In this document: piece after piece, positions 46,985 through 56,987 of the stretch | Layout: every line of letters starts with the position of its first letter | How positions within the stretch are numbered: position 1 is the stretch's first letter | NCBI RefSeq assembly: GCF_900640175.1 | Contig: NZ_CAAAJC010000008.1 | Span: 52,355-116,354 of the forward strand | DNA from: Legionella sp. W10-070 | GTDB lineage: Bacteria > Pseudomonadota > Gammaproteobacteria > Legionellales > Legionellaceae | DNA length: 64,000 nt | Direction: 5' to 3' | Made by a program: the position numbers and the translations under genes | The notes under the pieces: model-generated | Databases searched by the model: none | What the model saw: the letters and a program-made list of their open reading frames with translations, nothing else | Told to the model about the DNA's origin: nothing

Positions 46985-47234
46985 TTCCCCGCTATATAAG
47001 CAATTTTTCCGGATTATATTTTCTCCTTCTGATTCATATTAAAGAAACCTAATAAAATAGGTGTTATATGACTCATATCCAGAGGTTATATGATCTAAAT
47101 AATGATTTTGCTCGATGCAGGTGGTAATCTGTCATTTTCAAATGTGTAATTCTTTGTTATAACTGCATTTAACGTTTTCTTTTCTTATGGTTAAGTAAAA
47201 CAGAATTAGGGAATAAAAAACAGGATGCATAAAC

Positions 47235-47858
47235 GTGATTGATGATAGTGAACCTACTCAAAATGATAACCCTGCAGAAGAAGCAATTGACGAGCAAAGG
47301 CGCAAATTTTTATTGGCGACTACAGGTGTTCTGGGAGGTGTAGGCGTTGCCTGTGCGTTGACTCCTTTTATTTCTTCGTGGCTGCCCAGTGCCAAAGCTC
47401 AGGCAGCCGGGGCACCAGTGCAGGTTGACTTGAGTAAGATGGAGCCAGGACAACAGGTTACAGTGGAGTGGCGAGGAAAGCCCGTTTGGATAATTAGACG
47501 CACCCAGGAAATGCTGCAGCATTTAAGCGATTATGATGATCAGTTGCGTGATCCTCAATCTTTGGTAGAGCAGCAACCTGTCTATGCCCAAAATAAATAT
47601 CGGTCGATAAATCCTGAGTATCTGGTATTGGTAGGAATTTGTACTCATTTGGGGTGTTCACCCAAATATACTCCAGAAGAGAACGAACTTGGTCCCGACT
47701 GGCCAGGCGGTTTTTATTGCCCCTGTCATGGTTCCACTTTCGATCTGGCGGGTCGGGTCTTTAAAGGTGTTCCTGCTCCTATTAATCTGGAAGTTCCACC
47801 TCATTATTTCCTTAGCGAGCAAGTAATTGTAATTGGCGAAGATAAAAAGCAAGGATAA
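47235..47858 (+). CDS. petA: Ubiquinol-cytochrome c reductase iron-sulfur (Rieske) subunit
   Basis: A 207-residue Rieske protein of the bc1 complex in the inner membrane. A hydrophobic anchor/Tat-like segment is near residues 22-45 (RRKFLLATTGVLGGVGVACA, with twin-Arg), and the 2Fe-2S ligands are in CTHLGC and CPCHGS. GTG 47235 is preceded by AGGA. It heads petABC, each gene abutting or overlapping the next. Confidence 0.96.
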   Translation: MIDDSEPTQNDNPAEEAIDEQRRKFLLATTGVLGGVGVACALTPFISSWLPSAKAQAAGAPVQVDLSKMEPGQQVTVEWRGKPVWIIRRTQEMLQHLSDYDDQLRDPQSLVEQQPVYAQNKYRSINPEYLVLVGICTHLGCSPKYTPEENELGPDWPGGFYCPCHGSTFDLAGRVFKGVPAPINLEVPPHYFLSEQVIVIGEDKKQG

Positions 47859-47864
47859 TTGGCA

Positions 47865-49076
47865 ATGAAGGGATTAATTAATTGGCTGGATTCGCGTTTT
47901 CCCCTGATTAGCACCTGGAAAGAGCATATCGGCGAGTATTATGCGCCCAAGAATCTTAATTTCTATTATTATTTTGGCTCTCTGGCAATGGTGGTATTGA
48001 TAAACCAGTTAGTAACGGGTTTATGGCTGACTATGTTTTATACCCCAACTGCAGGGGAGGCGTTTAACTCGGTAGAATACATTATGCGTGATGTCAACTA
48101 TGGTTGGTTATTGCGCTATATGCACTCTACCGGAGCTTCTGCATTTTTTATTGTAATTTATCTGCATATGTTCAGAGGGTTATTGTATGGCTCTTACCAA
48201 AAGCCCAGAGAGCTTATCTGGATTTTGGGAATGGTTCTCTTCCTCCTTTTAATGGCTGAAGCTTTTTTCGGTTATCTGCTTCCTTGGGGACAAATGTCTT
48301 ATTGGGGGGCGCAGGTTATCACTTCACTTTTTGGAGCAATACCCTATGTAGGAGAGGATGTAGCTACCTGGCTGCGCGGTGACTATAATGTTGCGAATGC
48401 TACATTACAGCGTTTTTTTGCATTGCATGTGATAGGGGTGCCTCTGCTCCTGTTGTTGCTGGTTTTCCTGCATATTGTTGCATTGCACAGGGTGGGTTCT
48501 AACAATCCTCAGGGAGTGGAAATTAAGAAACACCTTGATGCCCATGGGAAACCTCTGGATGGTATTCCCTTTCACCCTTATTTTACGGTAAAAGATTTTG
48601 TAGGAATTATCGTTTTTTTAATTCTTTTTTTTGCTGTGGTCTTTTTTATGCCTGAGATGGGGGGGTATTTTTTAGAACATGCCAATTTTGTTCCTGCAAA
48701 TCCAATGGTAACACCTGAGCACATTGCTCCTGTATGGTACCTGACTCCGTTTTACGCCATGCTAAGAGCGATACCTGATAAATTATTTGGCGTGATTGTC
48801 ATGGGAGCCTCGATCGCAATCCTGTTCTTTATTCCCTGGTTAGACAAGAGTCCAGTACGCTCAATGCGTTATAAGGGATATTACTCAAAATATGCACTGG
48901 CTGCTTTTGTTATCAGCTTTTTTCTCCTCGGGTACCTGGGCACAGTTATCATGACTCCTTTCAAGCAATATTTAGCGCGGATTTTTACAGCAATTTACTT
49001 TGCCTACTTTCTGCTGATGCCTGTCTATACACGTTATGAACAGCATAAAGAAGCGCCTGAGAGGATAGCAAAATGA
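47865..49076 (+). CDS. petB: Cytochrome b of the bc1 complex
   Basis: A 403-residue, eight-span cytochrome b that binds two b-type hemes and the quinol sites. The haem-ligating helices carry YMHSTGASAFFIVIYLHMFRG and the second pair FFALHVIGVPLLLLLLVFLHIVALH (quoted in parts), with PPW-type WPEF-like region altered to APVWYLTPFYAMLR. ATG 47865 follows AAGGA; TTG 47859 is an alternative. It ends in ATGA overlap with petC. Confidence 0.96.
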   Translation: MKGLINWLDSRFPLISTWKEHIGEYYAPKNLNFYYYFGSLAMVVLINQLVTGLWLTMFYTPTAGEAFNSVEYIMRDVNYGWLLRYMHSTGASAFFIVIYLHMFRGLLYGSYQKPRELIWILGMVLFLLLMAEAFFGYLLPWGQMSYWGAQVITSLFGAIPYVGEDVATWLRGDYNVANATLQRFFALHVIGVPLLLLLLVFLHIVALHRVGSNNPQGVEIKKHLDAHGKPLDGIPFHPYFTVKDFVGIIVFLILFFAVVFFMPEMGGYFLEHANFVPANPMVTPEHIAPVWYLTPFYAMLRAIPDKLFGVIVMGASIAILFFIPWLDKSPVRSMRYKGYYSKYALAAFVISFFLLGYLGTVIMTPFKQYLARIFTAIYFAYFLLMPVYTRYEQHKEAPERIAK

Positions 49077-49816
49077 ATAAAAAACAGGTTATTGCCTGCC
49101 TTATCAGTTTGGTCATTAGTTCATTGATCCATGCTGCATCGGTTGCCAAATTGCTGCCTGTCAATATTGATGTCAGTGACCAGAGCAAATTACAGCGGGG
49201 TGCGAAAATATTTATGAATTATTGCTCAGGCTGTCATTCCTTGAAATATATGCGTTATAACACAATGGCAAAAGATTTGGGCTTGACAACCTTTACTGGT
49301 GAAATAGATACAGACTTGCTGTTTAATAATCTGATTTTTACCACTGCAAAAATTCATGATCCAATTGAAATTAGCATGCCCGCTATTGATGCCAGGCAAT
49401 GGTTTGGCATCATGCCGCCGGATTTGTCTTTGACAGCCCGAGAACGTGGAGCTTCCTGGATTTACACTTATCTGAAGAGCTTCTACGCGGATGATAGTAA
49501 ACCCTTTGGCACCAATAATCTGCTGGTTCCTGATGTGGCGATGCCCAATGTCCTGGAACCGCTTATTGGTCGTGTGGCGGCAGTAAAAGGTGATACAGAG
49601 TCAGCAATTTCTCATTTGGTTCTGGTGGCGCCAGGAGAAATGAACCAACGGGAATTCAATAGTACCGTGGAAGATTTGGTAACTTTTCTTAGCTATGTGG
49701 CAGAGCCTGTTCAGTTGGTGCGTTATCGCATCGGAATTATAGTAATCTTATTTTTAAGCGTCTTCTGGCTGCTCGCTTATTTACTTAAAAGGACTTACTG
49801 GAAAAATATTCATTAA
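49073..49816 (+). CDS. petC: Cytochrome c1 of the bc1 complex
   Basis: A 247-residue cytochrome c1 with an N-terminal signal peptide (VIACLISLVISSLIHAAS), a CXXCH haem site (CSGCHSLKYMRY), the axial-Met region (MPNVLEPLIG) and a C-terminal membrane anchor (IGIIVILFLSVFWLLAYLL). It transfers electrons from the Rieske centre to cytochrome c. It overlaps petB by 4 bp. Confidence 0.96.
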   Translation: MNKKQVIACLISLVISSLIHAASVAKLLPVNIDVSDQSKLQRGAKIFMNYCSGCHSLKYMRYNTMAKDLGLTTFTGEIDTDLLFNNLIFTTAKIHDPIEISMPAIDARQWFGIMPPDLSLTARERGASWIYTYLKSFYADDSKPFGTNNLLVPDVAMPNVLEPLIGRVAAVKGDTESAISHLVLVAPGEMNQREFNSTVEDLVTFLSYVAEPVQLVRYRIGIIVILFLSVFWLLAYLLKRTYWKNIH

Positions 49817-49969
49817 CCCGGCCGATTATAATCCTGGGTACTGTTGGATTTCTGTTAATCTGACTCAAGAGAAAAATGTCTGGTTATTGGCATCACAAGG
49901 ATAAATTTATGCTAAAATGGTGCCTTTTGCATACTTGTATGTGAGTTAACAATTGACGAGGAGTTGCTG

Positions 49970-50590
49970 ATGGCTATTGTTGCAAAACGCACGATAATGT
50001 CTTTGTATTCTGATAATGATGACGTTTATAGTCATCAGGTACGGATAGTTTTGGCCGAAAAAGGGGTCAATGTAGAAATACTGCATGCCAAACAAGAAGA
50101 CGTCCCCAGCGATTTATTTGCAATCAATCCCTATGGGACAGTGCCTACACTTCTAGACAGAGAACTGGTTCTTTATGAAGCGCGCATCATTATGGAATAT
50201 TTGGATGAGCGCTTCCCCCACCCACCATTGTTGCCTGTATACCCAGTTGCTCGAGCCGAAGCACGTAAAATGATGTACCGTATTGAAAGAGACTGGTATT
50301 GTTTATTACAAAATATCAACGCCGGCAATGAAGTCGAGCAGTCTCGTCAGTACTTACTGGAAAGTCTGGTAAGTCTTGAGCCTGTATTTGCTGACAAGCC
50401 CTATTTTCTATGTGATGAATTCTCTTTGCTTGATTGTGCTCTTGCTCCCTTGCTATGGCGTCTTCCCCAGCTGGGCATAGAAATTCCCGCGAAGGCTAAA
50501 AGCTTGCATGCCTATATGCAGCGCCTGTTTAAGCGAGATTCCTTTCAGACGAGTTTAAGTGATATAGAGAGACAATTAAGAGCAGCCTAA
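49970..50590 (+). CDS. sspA: Stringent starvation protein A
   Basis: A 206-residue glutathione-S-transferase-fold RNA-polymerase-associated protein. The thioredoxin-like N-domain (MSLYSDNDDVYSHQVRIVLAEKG, NPYGTVPTLLDRELVLYEAR) and helical C-domain are both present, without GST catalysis. ATG 49970 follows GAGGAG. It shares one base with the sspB start (TAATG). Confidence 0.94.
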   Translation: MAIVAKRTIMSLYSDNDDVYSHQVRIVLAEKGVNVEILHAKQEDVPSDLFAINPYGTVPTLLDRELVLYEARIIMEYLDERFPHPPLLPVYPVARAEARKMMYRIERDWYCLLQNINAGNEVEQSRQYLLESLVSLEPVFADKPYFLCDEFSLLDCALAPLLWRLPQLGIEIPAKAKSLHAYMQRLFKRDSFQTSLSDIERQLRAA

Positions 50591-50997
50591 TGATGAATAT
50601 GACTTCTAACAAGCCTTACCTTATCAGAGCTATCTACGATTGGATTGTTGATAATGATTTAACACCTTATGTTCTGGTGAATGCTGATTATCCAGGTGTA
50701 CAGGTTCCCCAGCAACATATTGCTGCTGGACGAATAATATTAAATATTTCGCCGAAGGCATGTCGTGGCTTGCATCTTGAGAATGACAGAATAGTATTTA
50801 CCGCTCGTTTTTCTGGACAAAGCCATCAGATCTTTATTGCGCCGCAAGCAGTTCTGGCTATTTACGCGAAGGAAAATGGGCAGGGAATGGAATTTGGAGA
50901 AGATGGCCATGCCGAACCGCCGCTCCCATCTAAATCAGAAAAAGAAACAAAAGGACGCAAACCGGCATTAACTCTGGTGAAAAAGGATAAAGAATAA
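50590..50997 (+). CDS. sspB: ClpXP protease specificity-enhancing factor SspB
   Basis: A 135-residue ClpXP adaptor that delivers ssrA-tagged proteins. The folded part (SNKPYLIRAIYDWIVDNDLTPYVLV, VPQQHIAAGRIILNISPKA) binds the tag, and the C-terminal tail ends in KPALTLVKKDKE, the ClpX-binding type of peptide. It overlaps sspA by one base, so they are co-expressed. Confidence 0.94.
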   Translation: MMNMTSNKPYLIRAIYDWIVDNDLTPYVLVNADYPGVQVPQQHIAAGRIILNISPKACRGLHLENDRIVFTARFSGQSHQIFIAPQAVLAIYAKENGQGMEFGEDGHAEPPLPSKSEKETKGRKPALTLVKKDKE

Positions 50998-51030
50998 AAA
51001 TCCGGTTTACTGGAATGGAGAAGTGAGGCG

Positions 51031-52515
51031 ATGACGATTGAAAAGATTCCTCTTTATCAAGCCAGACAGATTCGTCTCTGTGAACAGTTGGCCCTCAATG
51101 ATTTAGGATTATCTGAAGAAGAGTTAATGGAACGTGCTGGCTCGGAGGCATTTTCCAGCCTCATTAAATTATACCCTGCTATACGAAACATCGTTATCTT
51201 CTGTGGCGGGGGGAATAATGCTGGCGATGGTTATGTTCTTGCCCGGCTTGCCCATGAGAAGGGTTATACTGTCGTCGTTAATCAATATAAAGCTGCTGAC
51301 GATCTGCCACCAGCGGCTCGTCATGCAGCTTTAGCGGCTATTGCAGCAGGAGTTGACTGCCAGGACTTGGATGAGCCCATTGATTCCGAAGCAGAATTGA
51401 TTGTAGATGCCCTGTTGGGAATCGGTATGCTTGGAGCGGTTCGTGGACCATTGGTATCAGCAATTAGCCAGATGAATGACAGTGGCCTGCCTGTTCTGGC
51501 GCTTGATGTGCCTTCCGGTTTAAATGCTGACACAGGGCAGGTAATGGGATGCTGTGTTCATGCCGCTGCAACAGTAACCTTCATCGCTCACAAGTTAGGG
51601 CTTATGACATTGGATGGTCCTGATTATTCTGGCAATGTGGTTTGTTGTAGTTTGCAACTTGATGGCTGTGTAGCATCGATTTCCCCCGCAGCTTATCTAT
51701 TGGATGAAAATCTACGTCGAATGTTACTGCCCCGGCGATTAAAAAATTCTCATAAGGGGCAGTTTGGCCATGTTCTGGTTATCGGTGGTGGTCATGGGAT
51801 GCCTGGTGCGGTTTATTTGGCTGCCCAGGCTGCGTTAAGGGTTGGAGCTGGCCTGGTAACTATTGCTACAAGGCCGGAACATGCCGGGCATGTTTTGCCT
51901 GCACTGCCAGAAGCGATTATTTATGGTATTGAAGAAGTTGACCAGCTCGCACCGTTGATTGCGAAAGCAAGTGTTTGTGTTCTTGGGCCTGGTCTTGGGG
52001 ATGATGAATGGGCAACTGCCTTATTCAGTAAAGCAATTGCTTCCCAGCTGCCGATTGTAATTGATGCCTCTGCCTTACGTATTTTAGCAAAAAACCCACA
52101 ACAGGATGATAACTGGATCTTGACACCGCATCCTGGTGAAGCAGCTTGCCTGCTGAATTGTTCAACTACAGATATCCAGAAGGACAGGTATCAGACTGCT
52201 ATTTCATTGCAGAATCATTATGGAGGAAATATTGTTCTTAAGGGTGTGGGGACACTGGTCTGTACTGAGGAAACCAAGGTTTATCTATGTGATGCAGGTA
52301 ATCCTGGCATGGCAAGTGCGGGGATGGGAGATGTTTTAAGCGGGGTCATTGCTGGCCTTTTGGCCCAGGGGTTGTCACTTCCTGATGCCACTAAACTGGG
52401 AGTATGGCTCCATGCCAAGGCGGGTGATGCTGCGGCTGCGGCAGGAGAGCGTGGCTTATTAGCCAGTGACCTAATGCCGCAGTTGCGTCACCAGGTCAAT
52501 TTTCAGGTGAACTAA
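51031..52515 (+). CDS. nnr: Bifunctional NAD(P)H-hydrate repair enzyme
   Basis: A 494-residue fusion. The N-terminal YjeF_N domain (about residues 1-215) is the NAD(P)HX epimerase, with GGGNNAGDGYVLARLA. The C-terminal carbohydrate-kinase-like domain is the ADP-dependent dehydratase, with LGPGLGDDEW, LTPHPGEAA and the catalytic NPGMASAGMGDVLSG. Together they repair hydrated NAD(P)H. It overlaps tsaE by one base. Confidence 0.95.
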   Translation: MTIEKIPLYQARQIRLCEQLALNDLGLSEEELMERAGSEAFSSLIKLYPAIRNIVIFCGGGNNAGDGYVLARLAHEKGYTVVVNQYKAADDLPPAARHAALAAIAAGVDCQDLDEPIDSEAELIVDALLGIGMLGAVRGPLVSAISQMNDSGLPVLALDVPSGLNADTGQVMGCCVHAAATVTFIAHKLGLMTLDGPDYSGNVVCCSLQLDGCVASISPAAYLLDENLRRMLLPRRLKNSHKGQFGHVLVIGGGHGMPGAVYLAAQAALRVGAGLVTIATRPEHAGHVLPALPEAIIYGIEEVDQLAPLIAKASVCVLGPGLGDDEWATALFSKAIASQLPIVIDASALRILAKNPQQDDNWILTPHPGEAACLLNCSTTDIQKDRYQTAISLQNHYGGNIVLKGVGTLVCTEETKVYLCDAGNPGMASAGMGDVLSGVIAGLLAQGLSLPDATKLGVWLHAKAGDAAAAAGERGLLASDLMPQLRHQVNFQVN

Positions 52516-52979
52516 TGATGATTCAGATCGGATTAGCAGATGAAGCCAGCAGTGAATCACTTGCTTACCGCTTGGCTGGCTGTTTGTTTTCGCCATTGAT
52601 TCTGGCCTTCAGTGGTGAAATTGGTTCAGGGAAAACCACCCTTATCAGGGCAATGTTAAGAGCGCTGGGAGTAACAACAGCCATTAAAAGTCCCACATTT
52701 TCCCTTATCGAAAGTTATCAATGTAATCATCTGCAAATTCATCATTTTGATCTTTACCGTATTCACGATGAAGCTGAGCTGGAGTATATTGGCTTTAGAG
52801 ACTATTTTAATGAAGACGCTGTTTGCTGTATTGAATGGCCAGAAAAAGCTGGCCAGAGCCTGGAGCAAGTGGATATCCATTTTGAGCTCACTCTCAATGG
52901 GGACGGACGGTTGTTGACTGTGCAAGCATCAAGTCCGGCGGGTGAAGAAATTTTGTCATGCCTTGCAGGTAACCAATGA
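52515..52979 (+). CDS. tsaE: tRNA threonylcarbamoyladenosine biosynthesis ATPase TsaE
   Basis: A 154-residue P-loop ATPase that, with TsaB and TsaD, makes t6A at position 37 of ANN-decoding tRNAs. Walker A is SGEIGSGKTTLIRA; SPTFSLIESY and HHFDLYRI are family signatures; CIEWPEKAG is the C-terminal motif. The ATGA overlap with the amidase gene implies coupled translation. Confidence 0.95.
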   Translation: MMIQIGLADEASSESLAYRLAGCLFSPLILAFSGEIGSGKTTLIRAMLRALGVTTAIKSPTFSLIESYQCNHLQIHHFDLYRIHDEAELEYIGFRDYFNEDAVCCIEWPEKAGQSLEQVDIHFELTLNGDGRLLTVQASSPAGEEILSCLAGNQ

Positions 52980-54337
52980 ATATAAAAGCGTTTGCATTTT
53001 GTTTGTTAATGGCAGGATGTTCCATAGTAATGGCGGCAAAGTTACTATCAGTCGAAGTGAAACAGCAAGCAGGTACGCCGTCAGTGCTGTTTACCCTCGA
53101 TAAGGCCGTAACTCATCGGGTGTTTACGCTTACCAATCCCAATCGGGTTGTGATTGATTTTGAGGGAACGGATTTAACCGTTAATTTAAGTCAAGTCAAT
53201 CCAGGCCGAGAATTGATTAAATCCATTCGTAGTGGCTATCCGAGTCCTGGCACGTTACGGTTAGTATTTGAAGTTGATCAGGCGGTTATGACACAAACAA
53301 AACCCATGCACTCTGCCAAAAAGCATCGGCTTTTACTGGGCCTGTCTGTAAATGAGGACTTGCCTGCTTCATCCCAACAATCCGCTGCAACGACTAAAGC
53401 TGTAGCGAAGAAAGCAATGACAACTCCTGTCGCAGTCCGGCACCTCCCGAAAAAATCGTTACGAGATGTTATTGTGGTCCTTGATCCAGGGCATGGCGGT
53501 AAGGATCCAGGGGCCATAGGCCCAAGACGCAACCAGGAAAAAAATATCACCCTGGCCATAGCTCAAAAATTAAAGGCTATCATTGACAGGCAACCCGGAA
53601 TGAGGGCAGTTTTGACCCGCCATGGCGATTATTATATCGGACTGCGTGAGCGATTAAAAATGGCAAGAAAAAATAATGCCGATATTTTTATTTCGATTCA
53701 TGCTGATGCATTCATCAATAGACACTCCAGTGGTGCCTCCGTTTTTGCCTTATCACAATCAGGCGCTACCAGTGAGGCGGCACGTTGGCTTGCTGAAAAA
53801 GAAAACTACTCTGAGCTTGGCGGGGTTAATTTATCGGAGCTGGATGATCAGAATGGCCTGGTACGGACTGTGTTAATTGATCTGTCGCAAACTGCTACAA
53901 TCGGAGCCAGTTTACATATGGGGGAAAGGGTGTTGCGTCATTTGGATAAAATTACCAATTTGCATAACAGCAAGGTTGAGCAAGCTCGTTTTATGGTATT
54001 AAAATCGCCGGATATTCCCTCTATTTTGATCGAAACAGGCTTTATTTCCAATCCCCGAGAAGAAAGCAACCTCAGCAGTGCTGCTTATCAGGGAAAGCTA
54101 ACTCAGGCTATTTTTGATGGATTGAAGCGTTACTTTTGGGATTACCCGCCCCATGGGACTCAGATTGAAGCCTTGACTGGAAGTAGCAATCTTCATTTGG
54201 TGCGCAAAGGCGAGTCCTTGCCGCAAATTGCTGCTAAATACAATGTGAGCATTACTGCCTTGCAAGCAGCTAATCATTTACCGGATAGCCGATTAACAGT
54301 CGGACAAAAACTGGTTATTCCCGCATCACTGGCATGA
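52976..54337 (+). CDS. N-acetylmuramoyl-L-alanine amidase (AmiB/AmiC type)
   Basis: A 453-residue periplasmic peptidoglycan hydrolase for daughter-cell separation. Signal peptide at about 1-20; AMIN domain at about 25-125 (LSVEVKQQAGTPSVLFTLDK); amidase_3 zinc domain at about 165-390 with VLDPGHGGKDPGA (His, Glu region), FISIHADAF and LIETGFISNP; C-terminal LysM at about 405-450 (HLVRKGESLPQIAAKYNVS). It sits in the tsaE-amidase-mutL-miaA order and overlaps mutL by 4 bp. Confidence 0.93.
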   Translation: MNIKAFAFCLLMAGCSIVMAAKLLSVEVKQQAGTPSVLFTLDKAVTHRVFTLTNPNRVVIDFEGTDLTVNLSQVNPGRELIKSIRSGYPSPGTLRLVFEVDQAVMTQTKPMHSAKKHRLLLGLSVNEDLPASSQQSAATTKAVAKKAMTTPVAVRHLPKKSLRDVIVVLDPGHGGKDPGAIGPRRNQEKNITLAIAQKLKAIIDRQPGMRAVLTRHGDYYIGLRERLKMARKNNADIFISIHADAFINRHSSGASVFALSQSGATSEAARWLAEKENYSELGGVNLSELDDQNGLVRTVLIDLSQTATIGASLHMGERVLRHLDKITNLHNSKVEQARFMVLKSPDIPSILIETGFISNPREESNLSSAAYQGKLTQAIFDGLKRYFWDYPPHGTQIEALTGSSNLHLVRKGESLPQIAAKYNVSITALQAANHLPDSRLTVGQKLVIPASLA

Positions 54338-55947
54338 GAATACGACAATTACCGCCAGCCATAGCCAATCAGATTGCTGCAGGGGAAGTCATTGAGCGAC
54401 CGGCTTCAATCGTCAAAGAGCTATTGGAAAATGCGCTGGATGCCGGGGCAGATTCAATCAATATTGATATTAATTATGGCGGATTAAACCAGATCAGGAT
54501 TAGTGATAATGGTATTGGCATTGTGGCAGATGATCTTCCTCTGGCGGTTGCTGCACATGCTACGAGCAAGATCAGTCAGCTTAAGGATTTATACTCAATT
54601 TCCAGTATGGGGTTTCGGGGGGAGGCATTGGCAAGCATTGCTTCCGTTTCACGCTTAGCGATTAGCTCTAAGCCTGCCGGACAGGATCATGCGATGCAAT
54701 TGTTTACCGATGGGCAAGGTATTCATTTGCAACCCTGTGCCAGAACGCAGGGAACAACCGTTGATGTGCGCGATATTTTTTTTAACGCGCCGATCAGGAA
54801 AAAATTTTTAAAAAGCGAACGGGTCGAGTTTCAGGCAATAGAGGCAGTGGTCAGGCGTTTTGCATTAAGTGCCTTACAAGTCGCGATTAATCTCAGCCAC
54901 AATGGGAAACAGTTATTAAAATTACCGGCGACTTCTTGCCATGAAACAAGAATCGCACGTATTCGCAAAGTACTGGGAAAAGCCTTTATCGAGCAGGCGA
55001 GTGAGGTTGATATAGCGTATTCAGGATTAAAATTAACGGGTTGGCTGGCAAATGCCAATTATCAACGTAGTCAGAACGATAAACAATGGATTTATGTTAA
55101 CAATCGCATGGTTAAAGACAAGTTGTTGAGTCATGCCGTTAAACAAGCCTATGAAAGCATTCTTTATCCAGGGCGATACCCTGCTTGCTTATTGTACCTG
55201 ACAATTGCTCCCGAAGAGATTGATGTGAACGTGCATCCTACTAAACACGAAATCCGTTTTCAGCAGCCTCGTCTGGTTCATGATTTCATCACTTCTCAAA
55301 TTCAACAGATCCTACAGGCTCCCACGGTAAAAGAATATTTGCCTTCTCCGATTTCAAACAAGGTTCCATTACAACTTTGCGAGCCTGCTTCTGCAACTAT
55401 ATCACCACAGCAGGATAGCTTGCCTGAAACCATCGAGCACTGGCTAACTTTGAATGATGCTTTTGCCTTATTATTTTTAAAAGGCAAGCCTTATTTAGTA
55501 GATGTGGCATACGTTCAATGTCACTGGCTAAAATCGATGTTAGCCAAACAACCGATGCCACTGGCCAGCCGCCCGTTACTGGTCCCAATCAGTTATTCAG
55601 TAAAATCGCCTGAGATGGTTGACAGACATAAAGAGGTATTAAATCAGGTGGGTATTCAATATAGTTGGGTTGCTGAAAATGCAATTTTAATCCGCTCCTT
55701 ACCTGTGGCGGTTCCTCATTTGGACCTGAGGCGTTTCCTGGCGGCTGTATTCCAGGAATCCTTCCATTCAAATTTGAAAATACTGGAATTATTAAGCATG
55801 CATCAAACAGTTGATCTAAAAAATATGCTCCAGGAAGAAAAAGAAGTATTAGTGGCTTATATCTATACTCTGGATTATCATAACAAGGACGTTCAATGGT
55901 GCAAATGCCTGTCAAGCGAATTCTGTCGGGATCTGTTCAATGGCTAA
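54334..55947 (+). CDS. mutL: DNA mismatch repair protein MutL
   Basis: A 537-residue MutL. The GHKL ATPase domain is complete: IAAGEVIERPASIVKELLENALDAGA, ISDNGIGI, HATSKI, GFRGEALASI. The C-terminal dimerisation domain begins around residue 360. It is somewhat shorter than the 600 or so residues of E. coli because the linker is brief. No DQHAxxE endonuclease motif is seen, as in other Dam/MutH-type gammaproteobacteria. It overlaps miaA by 8 bp. Confidence 0.96.
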   Translation: MRIRQLPPAIANQIAAGEVIERPASIVKELLENALDAGADSINIDINYGGLNQIRISDNGIGIVADDLPLAVAAHATSKISQLKDLYSISSMGFRGEALASIASVSRLAISSKPAGQDHAMQLFTDGQGIHLQPCARTQGTTVDVRDIFFNAPIRKKFLKSERVEFQAIEAVVRRFALSALQVAINLSHNGKQLLKLPATSCHETRIARIRKVLGKAFIEQASEVDIAYSGLKLTGWLANANYQRSQNDKQWIYVNNRMVKDKLLSHAVKQAYESILYPGRYPACLLYLTIAPEEIDVNVHPTKHEIRFQQPRLVHDFITSQIQQILQAPTVKEYLPSPISNKVPLQLCEPASATISPQQDSLPETIEHWLTLNDAFALLFLKGKPYLVDVAYVQCHWLKSMLAKQPMPLASRPLLVPISYSVKSPEMVDRHKEVLNQVGIQYSWVAENAILIRSLPVAVPHLDLRRFLAAVFQESFHSNLKILELLSMHQTVDLKNMLQEEKEVLVAYIYTLDYHNKDVQWCKCLSSEFCRDLFNG

Positions 55948-56881
55948 AACGATTTTCTGTTTAATGGGACCAACAGCCTCAGGTAAAACAGCCATGGCTT
56001 GCGAATTGCTGAAATTATTCCCTTTTGAACTGGTTAGTGTAGATTCGGCAATGGTTTATAGGGAGATGAATATCGGGACAGCAAAACCAAGTCCTGAGGA
56101 ACTGAAAGAAGCACCTCATCATTTAATTGATATTCTCGACCCCAATGAAAGCTACTCTGCGGCACAATTTTGCGAGGATGCAGTAGAGCTTGTTGAGGCC
56201 ATTTACAAGCGCGGAAAATTCCCCTTGTTGGTAGGGGGAACCATGATGTATTTTAATGCCTTGCAACAAGGCTTATCTCCCTTACCCCAGGCTAATGATG
56301 CTATTCGTGCTGAATTATTACAGCAGGCAGCACGTCATGGATGGTCTTATTTGCACCAGCAGCTAAAACAAATCGACCCGCTGTCTGCCCAACGGATTCA
56401 TCCGAATGATACCCAGCGTATTCAACGTGCTTTAGAGGTGTTTCATTTGACCGGGAAACCTTTATCATTCTTCTGGTCGGAGCAAAAGGGAGCTGCCAGG
56501 TATCATTTTATTAATTTAATTTTGTTTCCCAAGGATAGAGCCTGGTTGCATCAGCGAATCGCCATACGCTTTAAGCAAATGTTGGCGAATGATTTGGTTG
56601 GCGAGGTGGCTCAGTTACTGCAGAAGTGGCAATTACCGCCTACCTCTCCCTCGATGCGCAGCGTTGGTTATCGCCAGGTCATAAATTACCTTGCGGGGGA
56701 TTATGATTATGATACCTTGTCCCTTAAAGGTATTGCTGCTACTCGACAACTTGCTAAAAGGCAGTTAACCTGGCTTCGGAACTGGCAGGAAGCACTCTTC
56801 TTTGATTGTCAATCAGAGACAATCAAAAATGAAATCGTGGCGCTTGTTAAGGAAATATTGGATAATGCAGGTAAAAATTGA
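55940..56881 (+). CDS. miaA: tRNA dimethylallyltransferase
   Basis: A 313-residue enzyme that adds an isopentenyl group to A37 of UNN-decoding tRNAs. P-loop GPTASGKTAMA, DSAMVYREMNIGTAKP, DPNESYSAAQF, VGGTMMYFNAL and SVGYRQV are present. In many gammaproteobacteria hfq follows miaA; here it does not. A short palindromic repeat lies just after the stop. Confidence 0.96.
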   Translation: MAKTIFCLMGPTASGKTAMACELLKLFPFELVSVDSAMVYREMNIGTAKPSPEELKEAPHHLIDILDPNESYSAAQFCEDAVELVEAIYKRGKFPLLVGGTMMYFNALQQGLSPLPQANDAIRAELLQQAARHGWSYLHQQLKQIDPLSAQRIHPNDTQRIQRALEVFHLTGKPLSFFWSEQKGAARYHFINLILFPKDRAWLHQRIAIRFKQMLANDLVGEVAQLLQKWQLPPTSPSMRSVGYRQVINYLAGDYDYDTLSLKGIAATRQLAKRQLTWLRNWQEALFFDCQSETIKNEIVALVKEILDNAGKN

Positions 56882-56904
56882 TAAAGCGGCTGCCATAAAC
56901 CCTT

Positions 56905-56940
56905 TAGGCTTTGCGAAAAAATTGGTTCACAGAACCTAGG
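56905..56940. repeat. REP-like short palindrome, copy 2
   Basis: Half-site TTAGGCTTTGCGAA on the left and TTCACAGAACCTAGG on the right around AAAATTGG. The core matches the copy near 9813 (GTGAAAAAATGGGTTCACAG versus GCGAAAAAATTGGTTCACAG). It sits between the stop of miaA and the next gene. Confidence 0.65.
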
Positions 56941-56987
56941 CTAAGTTTTATTTATGTAAAAATTCTTGAGATTTTTAGAGGAAAGCG